Part shown: piece after piece, positions 28,459-38,441 of the stretch
Numbering within the stretch: the stretch's first letter is position 1
Layout: the number at the start of each line of letters is the position of its first letter
NCBI RefSeq assembly: GCF_947489035.1
Contig: NZ_CANLCI010000027.1
Location: 1-59,982, forward strand
Reading direction: 5' to 3'
DNA from: an uncultured Ferrimonas sp.
GTDB taxonomy: Bacteria > Pseudomonadota > Gammaproteobacteria > Enterobacterales > Shewanellaceae
Length of the DNA: 59,982 nucleotides
Notes under the pieces: generated by a model
Databases searched by the model: none
Told to the model about the DNA's origin: nothing
The model's input: only the letters and a program-made list of their open reading frames with translations
Translations under genes and position numbers: made by a program

Positions 28459-30342
28459 ATGATCGGCTCTCGATTACCTATAACACTGTTGATCTGCTTT
28501 CAGCTGCTGGTTCTGGCAGCATTGGGTTTCCACCTGCTAGACAGCACCAAACAACACATTGCCCAAGATCAATTGGCGGTCATGACCGAATTACGTCAGA
28601 TCGCTGGCTGGGATCAGCAGCAGATTGAAACCACCTTGGCTCGTTATCCGGTGCAATTTACTCGGATATTTTCCCCAGACAGCGCCGTGCCCTGGAAGTT
28701 TGGCCGCTTTAAGCCCACCAGCCACCCACTGAATCCGTTATTGGATCCGGTGCTGTTACAAGATGAATTTCTGATTGGCGAACGCCGCGTCACCATCGGT
28801 ATGGACACCGATTATTATTTAGAAAAGAACGTGGCAGGGTTAATCACTCTAGCCGCAGGGTTAACCGCCGTTAATCTACTATTTTGCCTCATTCTTTTTG
28901 TTAGCAGCCGCAAGCAACGCAAGAACTTAAAAGCGATGGAAGCAGCGGTTGGGCGCCTGCCAAGCCTTGATCTGCCATCGATTGTTGATAACGTTCGTGG
29001 GCCATTGGTGCCGCTGGCGAAAAGCCTTAAATCCACCCGCGATCAGCTTCGACAGCACTTCAACAAACTGCAAAAAGCCAACGCCGAACAAGCGCAAGAA
29101 GCGATGACCGATCCGGTCACCAGCCTGGCTAACCGCGCGGCCTTCAATCTGGACATGGAAGAGTCTAACTCCCACGCCAACAGCCGCGGTCATTTACTGC
29201 TGCTGCGCGCGGCCAGCTTAGACGAAATCAACAACCGTTTGGGCAAGCAAAGTGGCGACATCTATTTGGCCACCATTGCCGGTTATCTGCAGCAGGTGGT
29301 GATCGCCAATCCAGAGCTGGCCCTGTATCGCTACAGCGGCACCGATTTCTTATTGCGTTTACCCAATGCCGATGACGAAGCCACCAACACCTTGTTGCTG
29401 CCGCTCTCGCGCCAGTTAGCCGAACTTGCTGAACGCGAAGAGGTGCCAAGTGCCGGTTACCTTGGGGTGGTGCCTTACCAGTCTGGCGATCGAGTCAGCC
29501 AGTTACTGATCCACCTCGATACCGCCATCAGCATTGCCCAATCGGAAGGGCCAAACGCGTACTACTGCCTTGAACCCACCTTAATGGATCTGGATATCGA
29601 TGCCGATCGCTGGGAAGAGGTGATTGCCGATGTGATCGACAACAACCGCATCGAGTTTACCCAACAGCCGTTGATGTCGCTGAGCGAAGACAAGCCCATC
29701 TACCACGAGCTGTTTGCCCGCTTTACCAACAAGGATGGCAACCCACTGCCCACCCAAACGCTGTTTGCCATGGCCAGCCGCGCCGATCGCACCGTTGAGC
29801 TAGATAAGCTGATCTTCACCAACGTTGTGCGGCAGGTGCTCCACCACGGTGAAGCGGATCAATGCTACGGCCTCAACCTCGCCACCCACTCGGTCACCAA
29901 CAGTGAGTTCCTCGCTTGGTTAGAGGAGCGCATCGCCCGCACCCCAGAACTGTCTGGTCGCTTGGTGTTGGAGCTCAGCGAACGATCCATCGATCTAAAC
30001 CCGCGCCAACTGTCTAAGTGGTTCCAGCGCGTGCACCAACACGGCGTACGCATCGCCATTGAACGCTTTGGTAACGGCTTAACCTCTTTCCGCTCTTTAC
30101 AAAGCCTGAAGCCCGATTTCGTCAAGCTGGATCCCAGCTTCACCAAAGAGGTGGATCAAGACTCGAATAACCGATTCTTCATCAAGATGTTGCTGGACAT
30201 TGCGGTGCGCTTAGAGATCCGCGTTATCGCCACTCACATCGAGAAATACGAAGAGCGGATCACCCTCGAAGCACTCCGCGTGGATGGGGTTCAGGGCCAT
30301 TTGCTCTCGGCACCGCAACCGCTGATGGCCAAACAGACCTAG
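28459..30342 (+). CDS. Membrane protein with degenerate GGDEF and EAL domains (CsrD/LapD-like)
   Basis: About 627 aa. Two membrane helices (near the N-terminus and about residues 123-147) enclose a roughly 100-residue periplasmic region. A linker, a GGDEF-type domain and an EAL-type domain follow. The GGDEF site reads SGTDF and the EAL site reads ELF, so neither diguanylate cyclase nor phosphodiesterase activity is expected. Degenerate pairs of this kind act as c-di-GMP receptors (LapD) or as RNase E adaptors for Csr RNAs (CsrD); I cannot decide between them. I used the ATG at 28459; a GTG at 28432 would add nine residues. A GC-rich hairpin lies just after the stop (30352-30369). Confidence 0.8.
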   Translation: MIGSRLPITLLICFQLLVLAALGFHLLDSTKQHIAQDQLAVMTELRQIAGWDQQQIETTLARYPVQFTRIFSPDSAVPWKFGRFKPTSHPLNPLLDPVLLQDEFLIGERRVTIGMDTDYYLEKNVAGLITLAAGLTAVNLLFCLILFVSSRKQRKNLKAMEAAVGRLPSLDLPSIVDNVRGPLVPLAKSLKSTRDQLRQHFNKLQKANAEQAQEAMTDPVTSLANRAAFNLDMEESNSHANSRGHLLLLRAASLDEINNRLGKQSGDIYLATIAGYLQQVVIANPELALYRYSGTDFLLRLPNADDEATNTLLLPLSRQLAELAEREEVPSAGYLGVVPYQSGDRVSQLLIHLDTAISIAQSEGPNAYYCLEPTLMDLDIDADRWEEVIADVIDNNRIEFTQQPLMSLSEDKPIYHELFARFTNKDGNPLPTQTLFAMASRADRTVELDKLIFTNVVRQVLHHGEADQCYGLNLATHSVTNSEFLAWLEERIARTPELSGRLVLELSERSIDLNPRQLSKWFQRVHQHGVRIAIERFGNGLTSFRSLQSLKPDFVKLDPSFTKEVDQDSNNRFFIKMLLDIAVRLEIRVIATHIEKYEERITLEALRVDGVQGHLLSAPQPLMAKQT

Positions 30343-30473
30343 TTTTTGCCCCAGTTGTGCACTGGGGCGCCTAAGGTTTCGCCATTCAACGAATAACCGT
30401 AACTTTCGTCAGTTGTTTAACGGCCGCTATTTGCCGATAATATTCGCTTCCTATTAGAAGTGATCTCGTTTAC

Positions 30474-31052
30474 ATGACCGAATATTTGCTCTTGCTGGTC
30501 AGCACGGTGTTGGTCAACAACTTTGTGTTGGTCAAATTCCTTGGCCTTTGCCCCTTTATGGGCGTATCCAGCAAGTTGGAATCCGCCATCGGTATGTCGA
30601 TGGCGACCGCCTTTGTGCTTACCCTCGCCTCCACCTGCAGCTACCTAGTGCATCAATATTTATTGGTGCCGCTGGATCTAACCTACATGCGTACCCTCGC
30701 CTTCATTTTGGTGATCGCGGTAGTGGTGCAGGTGACCGAGATGGTTGTACGCAAAACCAGTGCCTCGTTGCACCGTGTACTGGGGATCTACCTGCCTTTG
30801 ATCACCACCAACTGCGCCGTACTGGGCGTGGCTTTATTGAACATCAACGAACAACACGACTTCACCAGCTCGGTGCTGTATGGCTTTGGCGCCGCCGCCG
30901 GTTTCGCCTTGGTGTTGATCCTGTTTTCTGCCATGCGCGAACGGTTAGCCGCTGCCGATGTACCCGCCCCGTTTAAGGGCGCCTCAATCGGCATGATCAC
31001 CGCCGGACTGATGTCGTTGGCGTTTATGGGCTTTATCGGGTTGGTGAAGTAA
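30474..31052 (+). CDS. rsxA: Rsx/Rnf electron transport complex subunit A
   Basis: A 192-aa integral membrane protein with six hydrophobic segments and the family start [20 protein letters not shown]. It is homologous to RsxE/NqrD-type subunits and forms part of the sodium- or proton-coupled ferredoxin:NAD oxidoreductase (Rnf). In enterobacteria the same complex (Rsx) keeps SoxR reduced. It is the first gene of rsxABCDGE-nth; rsxB begins 3 bp after its stop. A 131-bp gap upstream should hold the promoter. Confidence 0.95.
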   Translation: MTEYLLLLVSTVLVNNFVLVKFLGLCPFMGVSSKLESAIGMSMATAFVLTLASTCSYLVHQYLLVPLDLTYMRTLAFILVIAVVVQVTEMVVRKTSASLHRVLGIYLPLITTNCAVLGVALLNINEQHDFTSSVLYGFGAAAGFALVLILFSAMRERLAAADVPAPFKGASIGMITAGLMSLAFMGFIGLVK

Positions 31053-31055
31053 TCG

Positions 31056-31613
31056 ATGAGTAGTATTGCTATCGCGGTGATTGCCGTTGCCAGCTTAGCG
31101 CTGATCTTTGGCCTGTTATTGGGCTTTGCTGCCATTCGCTTCAAAGTTGAAGGCGATCCCATTGTCGAGCAGATTGAAGAAACACTGCCACAAACCCAGT
31201 GTGGCCAGTGCGGCTACCCTGGCTGTCGCCCCTACGCCGAAGCCATCGCCAAAGGCGAAGCCCCCATTAACCGGTGCCCACCGGGCGGCGAAGCAACCGT
31301 AGCCAAACTGGCCGATCTGCTGGGGGTGGAACCCGAGCCGCTGGATGCCGAAGCCAAAGACAGCACCCCAACTGTGGCCTTCATCATTGAAGAGGACTGC
31401 ATCGGTTGCACCAAATGCATTCAAGCCTGCCCAGTGGATGCCATTGTTGGCACCGGCAAACAGATGCACACCGTCATTGCCAACGACTGCACCGGTTGCG
31501 ATCTGTGCGTCGAGCCCTGCCCGGTTGATTGCATCGAGATGCGCCCTATCGCCACCACGACCCAAAATTGGAACTGGGACATCTCCCGCATCCCAGTGAA
31601 ACAGGTTTCATAA
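31056..31613 (+). CDS. rsxB: Rsx/Rnf complex iron-sulfur subunit B
   Basis: This 185-aa protein has an N-terminal membrane anchor (about residues 3-28) and a four-Cys Fe-S domain (CGQCGYPGC...CPPGG). Two 4Fe-4S ferredoxin motifs follow ([15 protein letters not shown] and [15 protein letters not shown]). It shuttles electrons within the Rnf complex at the membrane. It lies tightly between rsxA and rsxC (1 bp before the rsxC start). Confidence 0.96.
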   Translation: MSSIAIAVIAVASLALIFGLLLGFAAIRFKVEGDPIVEQIEETLPQTQCGQCGYPGCRPYAEAIAKGEAPINRCPPGGEATVAKLADLLGVEPEPLDAEAKDSTPTVAFIIEEDCIGCTKCIQACPVDAIVGTGKQMHTVIANDCTGCDLCVEPCPVDCIEMRPIATTTQNWNWDISRIPVKQVS

Positions 31614-31614
31614 C

Positions 31615-34215
31615 GTGCACACATTGTTAGAACAGATCGATCGCGGCCAATTATGGACCTTCCCTGGCGGGATCCATCCGCCACAGCGTAAAGAAATTTC
31701 CAATCAAGCAGCGATCGCTACCTTACCGCTGCCGCCACAACTGCGGGTGCCAGTACGCCAGCACATCGGCGCCCCAGGGCGGGTGTTGGTTCGCGTGGGA
31801 GAGCAGGTCTTAAAAGGCCAACCGCTCACAGAAGCCGATAGCCCGATGGCGGTGCCCGTGCACGCGCCTACCTCTGGCACCATCACCGCCATTGCCCCTA
31901 TGGCGGTCGCGCACCCATCGGGATTGTCCGAGCTGTGCATCGAGCTGGAGAGCGACGGCAAGGATCAGTGGCGGCCACAGCAGCCGATCAGCAACCCCAG
32001 CGAACTCAGCCCCAAAGCGTTGCGACAGATCATTGCCGCGGCGGGGATCGCCGGCATGGGCGGCGCGACGTTCCCATCGGCGGTGAAGTTAGCCACCCAA
32101 GACAAGATCAAATTTCTGCTGATCAACGGCGCCGAATGTGAACCCTACATCAGCGCCGATGACCGCTTAATGCGCGAACAGGCACCGCAAATCCTGCAAG
32201 GGATCGCCCTGCTGTGCCAAATCATCAACCCAGAACGGGTGTTGATCGGCATTGAGGACAACAAGCCCGAAGCGATTCGCGCAATGGAGCAGGCATTGGC
32301 CCAGGCCAAGATGCCGCAGGTACTGGTGCGTACCATTCCCACCAAGTACCCTTCGGGCAGCGAAAAACAGCTGATTGAGATCCTCACCGGTCAACAGGTG
32401 CCTAAAGGCAAGTTGCCAGCGGATCTGGGCGTATTGATGCACAACGTGGGCACCTGTTTTGCCATCAAGCGTGCCATCTGTAACGACGAGCCGTTGATTG
32501 AACGGGTGGTTACCGTAACCGGCGAACAAGCCCAGCAAGCGGGCAACTATTGGGTGCGGATCGGTACCCCCGTGGCGTGGCTGTTGCAACACACCCACAC
32601 CAACGCCTTAACGCAGCAACCGCTGATTTTAGGTGGGCCGATGATGGGCTTTGCCCTGCCCGACAGCAGCGCCGCCATCAGCAAGGGCGCCAACTGCGTT
32701 ATTGCCCCAAGCCTCAATGAATTGCCGCCGCAGCCACAGCCGCGCAACTGCATTCGTTGTGGGGAATGTGCCCAAGCCTGTCCTCAGCAACTGTTACCAC
32801 AACAACTGTATTGGCACGCTCAGGCCGGCGAACACGACAAAGCCGAACAGCTGAACCTGTTTGATTGCATCGAATGCGGCGCTTGCGCTTTTGTTTGTCC
32901 GTCTGACATCCCTTTGGTGCAGCACTACCGCATCGCGAAATCCGCGGTTCGAGAAGAGAAAGCCGCCGCCGCGAAAGCCGCCGCCGCCAAGATCCGCTTT
33001 GAAGCACGCCAAGCCCGCTTAGATAAAGAGAAACAAGAGCGGGAAAATCGTCATAAAAAGGCCGCCAGTAGCAAAGCGGCCAGTGGCGCCGCCAACAGTG
33101 CCGGTGTCGCCGCCGCCATCGCGAAACTGAAAGCGGAAAAAGCCGCTCAAGCGGCCAGCGCCGAACACAACGACAGCGGCGAAGTGGATATGGCGGAGTT
33201 ACGCCGCCAGCGCAAAGCTCAGGCACGAGCCGCCAAAGCGGCCCAAGCCGAGCACAGTGAGTCCAACCCAAGCAGTGACGAGGCCGATCCTCGAAAAGCA
33301 GCCGCTGCCGCCGTTGCACGGGCGAAAGCCAAGCGGGCAGCAGCGCAACAGGCCGGCACCGAGACCGAGGCCGCCGCCAAGCCGAAATCCGCCGCGGTGG
33401 CTGCCGCCATTGCCAAAGCAAAGGCCAAGCAAGCCACTGAAGCGGGCGTGGTAACCGACACCGCTGCGCCTCAAGCCGCCAAGCCGAAGTCACCTGCGGT
33501 GGCCGCCGCCATCGCCAAAGCAAAGGCCAAGCAAGCCGCTGAAGCGGGCATGGCAACCGACACCGCTGCGCCTCAAGCCGCCAAGCCGAAATCCGCCGCG
33601 GTGGCCGCCGCCATCGCCAAAGCGAAAGCCAAGCAAGCGGCTGAGCGGGCTAATTCTGCTGGTACTGATGCTGATACGGCCACAGGCACGGACACTGCTG
33701 CCGCAGCGGCAACGCCGGTGGCCGCCAAGCCTAAATCCGCCGCCATCGCCAAAGCAAAGGCCAAGCAAGCCGCTGAAGCGGGCGTGGCAACCGACACCGC
33801 TGCGCCTCAAGCCGCCAAGCCGAAATCCGCCGCGGTGGCCGCCGCCATCGCCAAAGCGAAAGCCAAGCAAGCGGCTGAGCGGGCTAATTCTGCTGGTACT
33901 GATGCTGATACGGCCACAGGCACGGACACTGCTGCCGCAGCGGCAACGCCGGTGGCCGCCAAGCCGAAATCCGCCGCCGTGGCCGCCGCCATTGCCAAAG
34001 CGAAAGCCAAGCAAGCGGCTGAGCGGGCCCAGCAGATTGATGACGACTCTGGTGCTCAGGCTGAGGCGACGGTTGTCGCCGATGACGGCGCAACCGAGCC
34101 AACAACCGTCAGTAGCGCCAAGCCAGCAGACAAACGCAAAGCCGCAGTGGCCGCCGCCATTGCCAAAGCCAAGGCGAAGAAAGCCGCCGAGCAAGCAAAT
34201 AAAGAGAACAATTAA
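31615..34215 (+). CDS. rsxC: Rsx/Rnf complex subunit C with long Ala/Lys-rich repeat tail
   Basis: This 866-aa protein has an N-terminal barrel-sandwich part and an NADH/FMN-binding region with [19 protein letters not shown]. Two 4Fe-4S motifs ([12 protein letters not shown] and [12 protein letters not shown], about residues 379-425) follow, and then over 400 residues of low-complexity Ala/Lys-rich tail. The tail repeats the theme [17 protein letters not shown], a known feature of gammaproteobacterial RsxC, here unusually long. The start is GTG at 31615, directly after the rsxB stop. The stop overlaps rsxD by 1 nt (TAATG). Confidence 0.95.
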   Translation: MHTLLEQIDRGQLWTFPGGIHPPQRKEISNQAAIATLPLPPQLRVPVRQHIGAPGRVLVRVGEQVLKGQPLTEADSPMAVPVHAPTSGTITAIAPMAVAHPSGLSELCIELESDGKDQWRPQQPISNPSELSPKALRQIIAAAGIAGMGGATFPSAVKLATQDKIKFLLINGAECEPYISADDRLMREQAPQILQGIALLCQIINPERVLIGIEDNKPEAIRAMEQALAQAKMPQVLVRTIPTKYPSGSEKQLIEILTGQQVPKGKLPADLGVLMHNVGTCFAIKRAICNDEPLIERVVTVTGEQAQQAGNYWVRIGTPVAWLLQHTHTNALTQQPLILGGPMMGFALPDSSAAISKGANCVIAPSLNELPPQPQPRNCIRCGECAQACPQQLLPQQLYWHAQAGEHDKAEQLNLFDCIECGACAFVCPSDIPLVQHYRIAKSAVREEKAAAAKAAAAKIRFEARQARLDKEKQERENRHKKAASSKAASGAANSAGVAAAIAKLKAEKAAQAASAEHNDSGEVDMAELRRQRKAQARAAKAAQAEHSESNPSSDEADPRKAAAAAVARAKAKRAAAQQAGTETEAAAKPKSAAVAAAIAKAKAKQATEAGVVTDTAAPQAAKPKSPAVAAAIAKAKAKQAAEAGMATDTAAPQAAKPKSAAVAAAIAKAKAKQAAERANSAGTDADTATGTDTAAAAATPVAAKPKSAAIAKAKAKQAAEAGVATDTAAPQAAKPKSAAVAAAIAKAKAKQAAERANSAGTDADTATGTDTAAAAATPVAAKPKSAAVAAAIAKAKAKQAAERAQQIDDDSGAQAEATVVADDGATEPTTVSSAKPADKRKAAVAAAIAKAKAKKAAEQANKENN
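33280..34170 (+). repeat. Repeat array inside rsxC
   Basis: Imperfect repeats encode [20 protein letters not shown] followed by variable spacers ([12 protein letters not shown] or [20 protein letters not shown]). A 234-bp block (78 codons) is almost exactly duplicated: the segment coding for [13 protein letters not shown] occurs at about 33648 and again 234 bp later. One unit between the copies lacks the AVAAA part. Such arrays gain and lose units by recombination, always in frame here. Confidence 0.85.
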
Positions 34216-35267
34216 TGGCATTTAAAATCGCCTCTTCCCCGCACCTGCAAGTGCGAATGCCTACCAGCAAAGTGATGCAGCTGGTGGCGTTAGCCACCCT
34301 GCCCGGGATCCTCGTGCAGTGGTACTTTTTCGGCTGGGGCAATCTGATCCAGATCGCCTTAGCGGTGGCCACCTGCGTTGGCGTAGAGGCGGCTTGTGTC
34401 GCCCTACGCGGCCGCGACGTCAAAGCCACGTTAAGTGACAATACCGCCGTGGTTACCGGTGTGCTCTTGGGGATCTGTTTACCGCCTCTTGCGCCGTGGT
34501 ATATCGCGGTACTGGGGGCGATCTTTGCCATCGCCATCGTGAAACAGGTTTATGGTGGCATCGGCCAAAACCTGTTTAACCCAGCCATGGCGGCTTACGT
34601 AACCCTGTTGATTTCGTTTCCAGCGGTGATGACCCAATGGTTGCCACCGCAACCACTGGCACAGCAGCTGATCGGCTTCGGCGATAGCCTGCAAGCGGTG
34701 CTCTTTGGGTTAGACAGCATCAATCTGTCGATGGAGCAACTGCGCCTTGGCATTGATGGCAGCACCATGGCTACGCCACTGGATACCCTGAAAACCGATC
34801 TCACGCTGGGCTTTACCGCCTCGGAATCGATGACCAAGCCGATCTTCTCTGCCCTCAGCAGCCAAGGTTGGTTATGGCTTAACGGCGCCTTTTTGCTGGG
34901 CGGCTTAATCCTGCTGAAGCTCAAGGTGATCCGCTGGCACATTCCCGTGGCCGTGTTGGCCTCGTTGGCGCTGTTTAGCTTGTTGGATCTGCTGCTGGAT
35001 CCCGATGGCAGCGGCGGCGTTATCTTTCATATGATGTCCGGCGCCACCATGTTTGCCGCATTCTTTATTGCCACCGATCCTGTTACCGCCGCCACCAGCA
35101 CCAAGGGGCGCCTCGTCTTCGGTGGCCTTATCGGCTTACTGGTGTACCTGATCCGTACGCTTGGTGGCTACCCCGACGCCTTTGCGTTTGCGGTGATGTT
35201 GGCCAACCTGAGTGTGCCGTTAATCGATTACTACACTCGCCCAACCACCTACGGTCACCGGAGTTAA
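34215..35267 (+). CDS. rsxD: Rsx/Rnf complex membrane subunit D
   Basis: This 350-aa NqrB/RnfD-family protein has about nine hydrophobic segments and the covalent FMN attachment motif SGATM (in [14 protein letters not shown], near residue 277). It forms the ion-conducting core of the Rnf complex together with RsxA and RsxE. The ATG overlaps the rsxC stop; rsxG begins 3 bp after its stop. Confidence 0.95.
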   Translation: MAFKIASSPHLQVRMPTSKVMQLVALATLPGILVQWYFFGWGNLIQIALAVATCVGVEAACVALRGRDVKATLSDNTAVVTGVLLGICLPPLAPWYIAVLGAIFAIAIVKQVYGGIGQNLFNPAMAAYVTLLISFPAVMTQWLPPQPLAQQLIGFGDSLQAVLFGLDSINLSMEQLRLGIDGSTMATPLDTLKTDLTLGFTASESMTKPIFSALSSQGWLWLNGAFLLGGLILLKLKVIRWHIPVAVLASLALFSLLDLLLDPDGSGGVIFHMMSGATMFAAFFIATDPVTAATSTKGRLVFGGLIGLLVYLIRTLGGYPDAFAFAVMLANLSVPLIDYYTRPTTYGHRS

Positions 35268-35270
35268 GCC

Positions 35271-35903
35271 ATGATCCAATCAATGAAGAAAAATGGTTTA
35301 CTGCTGGGCGCCTTTGGTTTAGCCGCGGCCGGCCTTGTTGCCCTGACCTACGCGGGCACCAAAGATCAAATTGCTGAGCAAAAAAAGCTGCAACTGATCA
35401 ACACCTTAGAGCAGATCATTCCCGCAGCGCTGTACGACAACCAGCCGCACCAAAACTGCCACCAAGTAACCAGCTTGCAGTACTTGGGGAACGATCAACC
35501 CCATCAAGCGTTTGTGGCCACTTTTGGTGACGCTCCAGTGGCGATGGCGCTGGAAACCACCGCGCCCGATGGCTACAACGGCGAAATTGATCTGATTGTT
35601 GGGGTGGACTGGCAAGGCACCTTGCTGGGCGTTCGTACCCTGCAACACAATGAAACCCCAGGGCTTGGTGATCTGATTGACACCCGCCGCTCGGATTGGG
35701 TGGAAAGCTTTGCTGGCTACCGTTTGCAGGGCGATAAGGATCCGCGCTTTCACGTTAAACGCGATGGCGGTGATTTTGACCAATTTACTGGCGCAACCAT
35801 CACCCCGCGAGCCTACGTTAAAGCGGTAAAAAATACCCTGATCTACTTTAATCGCAATAAAGACAACATCGCGGCAGCACCAACTTGTGGAGCCCAATCA
35901 TGA
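35271..35903 (+). CDS. rsxG: Rsx/Rnf complex FMN-binding subunit G
   Basis: This 210-aa protein has one N-terminal membrane helix (about residues 8-29) and a periplasmic FMN-binding domain. The motif TGATI ([15 protein letters not shown]) marks the Thr that carries FMN covalently. It belongs to the NqrC/RnfG family. Its last bases overlap the rsxE start (ATGA at 35900-35903). Confidence 0.95.
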   Translation: MIQSMKKNGLLLGAFGLAAAGLVALTYAGTKDQIAEQKKLQLINTLEQIIPAALYDNQPHQNCHQVTSLQYLGNDQPHQAFVATFGDAPVAMALETTAPDGYNGEIDLIVGVDWQGTLLGVRTLQHNETPGLGDLIDTRRSDWVESFAGYRLQGDKDPRFHVKRDGGDFDQFTGATITPRAYVKAVKNTLIYFNRNKDNIAAAPTCGAQS

Positions 35904-36595
35904 GCCAATATCGCGACATTGTGTGGCAAAGCCTGTGGAAGAATAACCCTGGCATTGTGCAGCTATTGGGCTTATGCCCGCTGCTCGCCGTAACCAACAC
36001 CCTCACCAACGCCTTAGGGCTTGGGATCGCGACGATGGTGGTGCTGTTTGGCTCCAACGTCTTGGTGTCGTTACTGCGTAAAGGGATCCCCAATGAGATC
36101 CGCATTCCCGTGTATGTGATGATCATCGCCGCCCTAGTGACCTGCGTCCAGTTGTTGGTGAATGCCTACGCCTACGGTTTGTATCTGTCGTTGGGGATCT
36201 TCCTGCCATTGATTGTGACCAACTGTGTCATTATCGGCCGTGCTGAAGCGTTCGCCTCTAAAAACAACGTGGCGTTAGCAGCGTGGGATGGTTTGATGAT
36301 GGGGCTGGGCTTTACCGTGGTCTTAGCGCTGCTGGGCGGCACCCGCGAACTGCTTGGCCAAGGCACGCTGTTCGACGGCGCCGAGCTGCTGTTAGGCCCG
36401 TGGGCCAGTGCTCTGCGCATCGAACTGTTCCAATTAGACAGCCCATTCTTGCTGGCGCTGCTGCCCCCTGGTGCGTTCATTGCCATGGGCTTGTTGATCG
36501 CCGCGAAGAACCAAGTAAACGACAAAGTCGAAGCGCTGTTTGCGCCTAAGCCAGAACAAGCCAAACCGGTTGAGCGCGTACGCGTCACCAATTAG
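35900..36595 (+). CDS. rsxE: Rsx/Rnf complex subunit E
   Basis: A 231-aa membrane protein of the NqrD/RnfE family with six hydrophobic segments ([40 protein letters not shown]). I place the start at the ATG at 35900 (MSQYRDIVW), which overlaps the rsxG stop by 4 nt; a further upstream start at 35885 would add five residues inside rsxG. nth follows after 13 bp, as in many gammaproteobacteria. Confidence 0.95.
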   Translation: MSQYRDIVWQSLWKNNPGIVQLLGLCPLLAVTNTLTNALGLGIATMVVLFGSNVLVSLLRKGIPNEIRIPVYVMIIAALVTCVQLLVNAYAYGLYLSLGIFLPLIVTNCVIIGRAEAFASKNNVALAAWDGLMMGLGFTVVLALLGGTRELLGQGTLFDGAELLLGPWASALRIELFQLDSPFLLALLPPGAFIAMGLLIAAKNQVNDKVEALFAPKPEQAKPVERVRVTN

Positions 36596-36608
36596 GCCAA
36601 AGGACGTT

Positions 36609-37250
36609 ATGAATAAGGAAATACGCCGCCAAATTTTAGAGCGGCTACGGGAACAGCGCCCCAACCCAGAAACGGAATTGGAGTTCGGCTCGCCCTATGA
36701 ACTGCTGGTGGCCGTGGCGTTATCCGCCCAAGCAACCGATGTGTCAGTCAACAAAGCCACCCGCTTGCTGTTTCCCGTAGCCAACACCCCGCAAGCGATG
36801 CTGGATTTGGGCGTTGACGGCGTTAAGCAGCACATCAAAACCATTGGCCTGTTCAACACCAAGGCGGTCAATGTCATTAAAGCGGCGCAGATGCTAGTCG
36901 ATCAACACGGCGGCGAAGTGCCAGCGGATCGCGCTGCGCTCGAGGCCCTGCCTGGCGTGGGCAGAAAAACCGCCAATGTGGTGCTCAATACCGCATTTGG
37001 CTGGCCCACCATTGCGGTTGATACGCACATCTACCGCGTTTCCAATCGCACTAAGTTCGCCATCGGCAAAAGCGTCGATTTGGTTGAGCAAAAGCTGCTC
37101 AAAGTGGTGCCCGCAGAGTTCAAGGTCGATGTGCATCACTGGTTGATTTTGCATGGTCGCTACACCTGTTTAGCCCGCAAGCCCCGCTGTGGTTCTTGCA
37201 TTATTGAAGATCTGTGTGAGTTTAAGGATAAGGTTTACCCTGACGAGTAA
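36609..37250 (+). CDS. nth: Endonuclease III (DNA glycosylase/AP lyase)
   Basis: This 213-aa HhH-GPD base-excision enzyme removes oxidised pyrimidines. The helix-hairpin-helix and catalytic Lys are in LPGVGRKTANVVL, the catalytic Asp in AVDTHIYRVSNR, and the C-terminal 4Fe-4S cluster ligands follow the C-x6-C-x2-C-x5-C spacing (CLARKPRCGSCIIEDLC). The length is normal. The start ATG at 36609 has AGGACG upstream; an earlier in-frame start would lie inside rsxE. It is the last gene of the rsx cluster. Confidence 0.96.
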   Translation: MNKEIRRQILERLREQRPNPETELEFGSPYELLVAVALSAQATDVSVNKATRLLFPVANTPQAMLDLGVDGVKQHIKTIGLFNTKAVNVIKAAQMLVDQHGGEVPADRAALEALPGVGRKTANVVLNTAFGWPTIAVDTHIYRVSNRTKFAIGKSVDLVEQKLLKVVPAEFKVDVHHWLILHGRYTCLARKPRCGSCIIEDLCEFKDKVYPDE

Positions 37251-37374
37251 CTCATCGCGGCATGGGCCGTTTATCCGTCGCTGCAAAGCCCATTACAGTG
37301 GCGCTCTGTGACAGCCTTAAGATCCAGGCGCGACAACCGCACGACAAATTGATGGCATTAAGGAGAAAAACAAC

Positions 37375-37776
37375 ATGGATATCGTGGCAGGACTCAGTGC
37401 CTTTTTAGGCTATTTTGCGAGTGGCGTTGTCGCCATCGCCCTGTTTAAACTGATCTACGCCTTCATCACCCCCTTTGATGAATGGGCGCTGATCAAAGCC
37501 GGCAACAACGCCGCCGCCCTCAGCCTTGGTGGTGCCCTGCTGGGCTACACCATCGCCTTAGCCTCTGCCGTTAGCCATTCGGTTACTTACGTCGACTTTG
37601 CCACTTGGGCCGCCGTTGCCCTGCTTGCTCAGCTGTTGGCCTTTGCCGTGGTTCGGTTTGCACTTTTAACCGACATCGTTGCCAAAATTGAAGACAATCA
37701 TCTGGCCAGTGCCATTGTGCTGGCCAGCATTAACATCAGCATCGGCGTATTAAACGCCGCCTGCATGAGCTACTAG
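37375..37776 (+). CDS. DUF350 family inner-membrane protein (YjfL-like)
   Basis: A 133-aa protein with four predicted membrane helices, typical of DUF350. A strong ribosome-binding site AAGGAG precedes the ATG. The next two genes encode a YgiB/YjfM-like protein and a glutathionylspermidine-synthase-like enzyme; this three-gene arrangement (yjfL-yjfM-yjfC in E. coli) is conserved, but its role is unknown to me. Confidence 0.85.
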   Translation: MDIVAGLSAFLGYFASGVVAIALFKLIYAFITPFDEWALIKAGNNAAALSLGGALLGYTIALASAVSHSVTYVDFATWAAVALLAQLLAFAVVRFALLTDIVAKIEDNHLASAIVLASINISIGVLNAACMSY

Positions 37777-37784
37777 GAGCCCCT

Positions 37785-38441
37785 ATGAAACGCAGTAATA
37801 ACGTGCGTCTGGCCCGTTTTCGTAAATCCATTCCAACCACCAGCGGCGTTGCCTTGTCGGTATCATTAGTGCTCTCTGGCTGTAGCCCCGCCGAGATGCA
37901 AGAAACCGCGCAGATCTACAGCAATGTGGATGAGTGTGTGGCGCAATACCCCGATCAACCCCAGCTGTGTGAGCAGATTTTTGGGTCTGCCCAGATGGAT
38001 CACCTCGCGACTGCGCCGCGCTTTACCAGCCAAGCGGATTGCGAAACCGAATTTGGCCCTGAAGCCTGTACCCCCGCGCCAGAAGGGGCCCAAGGCAACC
38101 CTGAAGGCAACCAAGCCGATGGCGGTGGTTCGTGGTTTATGCCGATGATGATGGGCTACATGATGGGCAACATGCTCTCTGGTGGTCGTTCCACCAAATA
38201 CGCCCCGGTGTATGGCTCCCGCTCTAAAACCTCGCCACTGCGGGGCAAACTGTTTACCGGTAACGGCACCGTGGTTGGCAAAGCCGGCGACCGAACCGTT
38301 CGCACCTCGCCATCGGCGTTTAATAAGCCAAGCGCCCCAACGCGCGTTACCCGCAGTGGTGGCTTTGGCAAGATGGCGGCGCAAAAATCCAGCAATTCCC
38401 GCATGAGCAGCAAGTCTGGCTCACGCAGCTTTGGGGGCTAA
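37785..38441 (+). CDS. DUF1190 family lipoprotein-like protein (YgiB/YjfM)
   Basis: This 218-aa protein starts with a basic segment and a hydrophobic stretch ending SLVLSGCSP, a plausible lipobox. A Cys-containing region with repeated D-C-x-x-x-F/Y patterns follows (DECVAQYPDQPQLCEQIF, DCETEFGPEAC). The tail is Gly/Ser/Arg-rich. This is the pattern of DUF1190 (YgiB). AGGAG lies 4-8 nt before the ATG. The stop is immediately followed by the start of the GSP-synthase-like gene. Confidence 0.85.
   Translation: MKRSNNVRLARFRKSIPTTSGVALSVSLVLSGCSPAEMQETAQIYSNVDECVAQYPDQPQLCEQIFGSAQMDHLATAPRFTSQADCETEFGPEACTPAPEGAQGNPEGNQADGGGSWFMPMMMGYMMGNMLSGGRSTKYAPVYGSRSKTSPLRGKLFTGNGTVVGKAGDRTVRTSPSAFNKPSAPTRVTRSGGFGKMAAQKSSNSRMSSKSGSRSFGG

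Noticed and set aside
30352..30369. Hairpin CCCCAGT/ACTGGGG after the degenerate GGDEF-EAL gene as a terminator
   Set aside because: No T-run follows on the plus strand and the minus strand has an A-run after it, so an intrinsic terminator is not supported.
33280..34170. Repeat array considered as CRISPR or intergenic repeats
   Set aside because: Units are contiguous, in frame within rsxC and without unique spacers.
32714..34225. Several long frames on both strands across rsxC
   Set aside because: They arise from the GC-rich Ala/Lys repeat array read in other frames; translations are low-complexity Arg/Pro/Gly runs.
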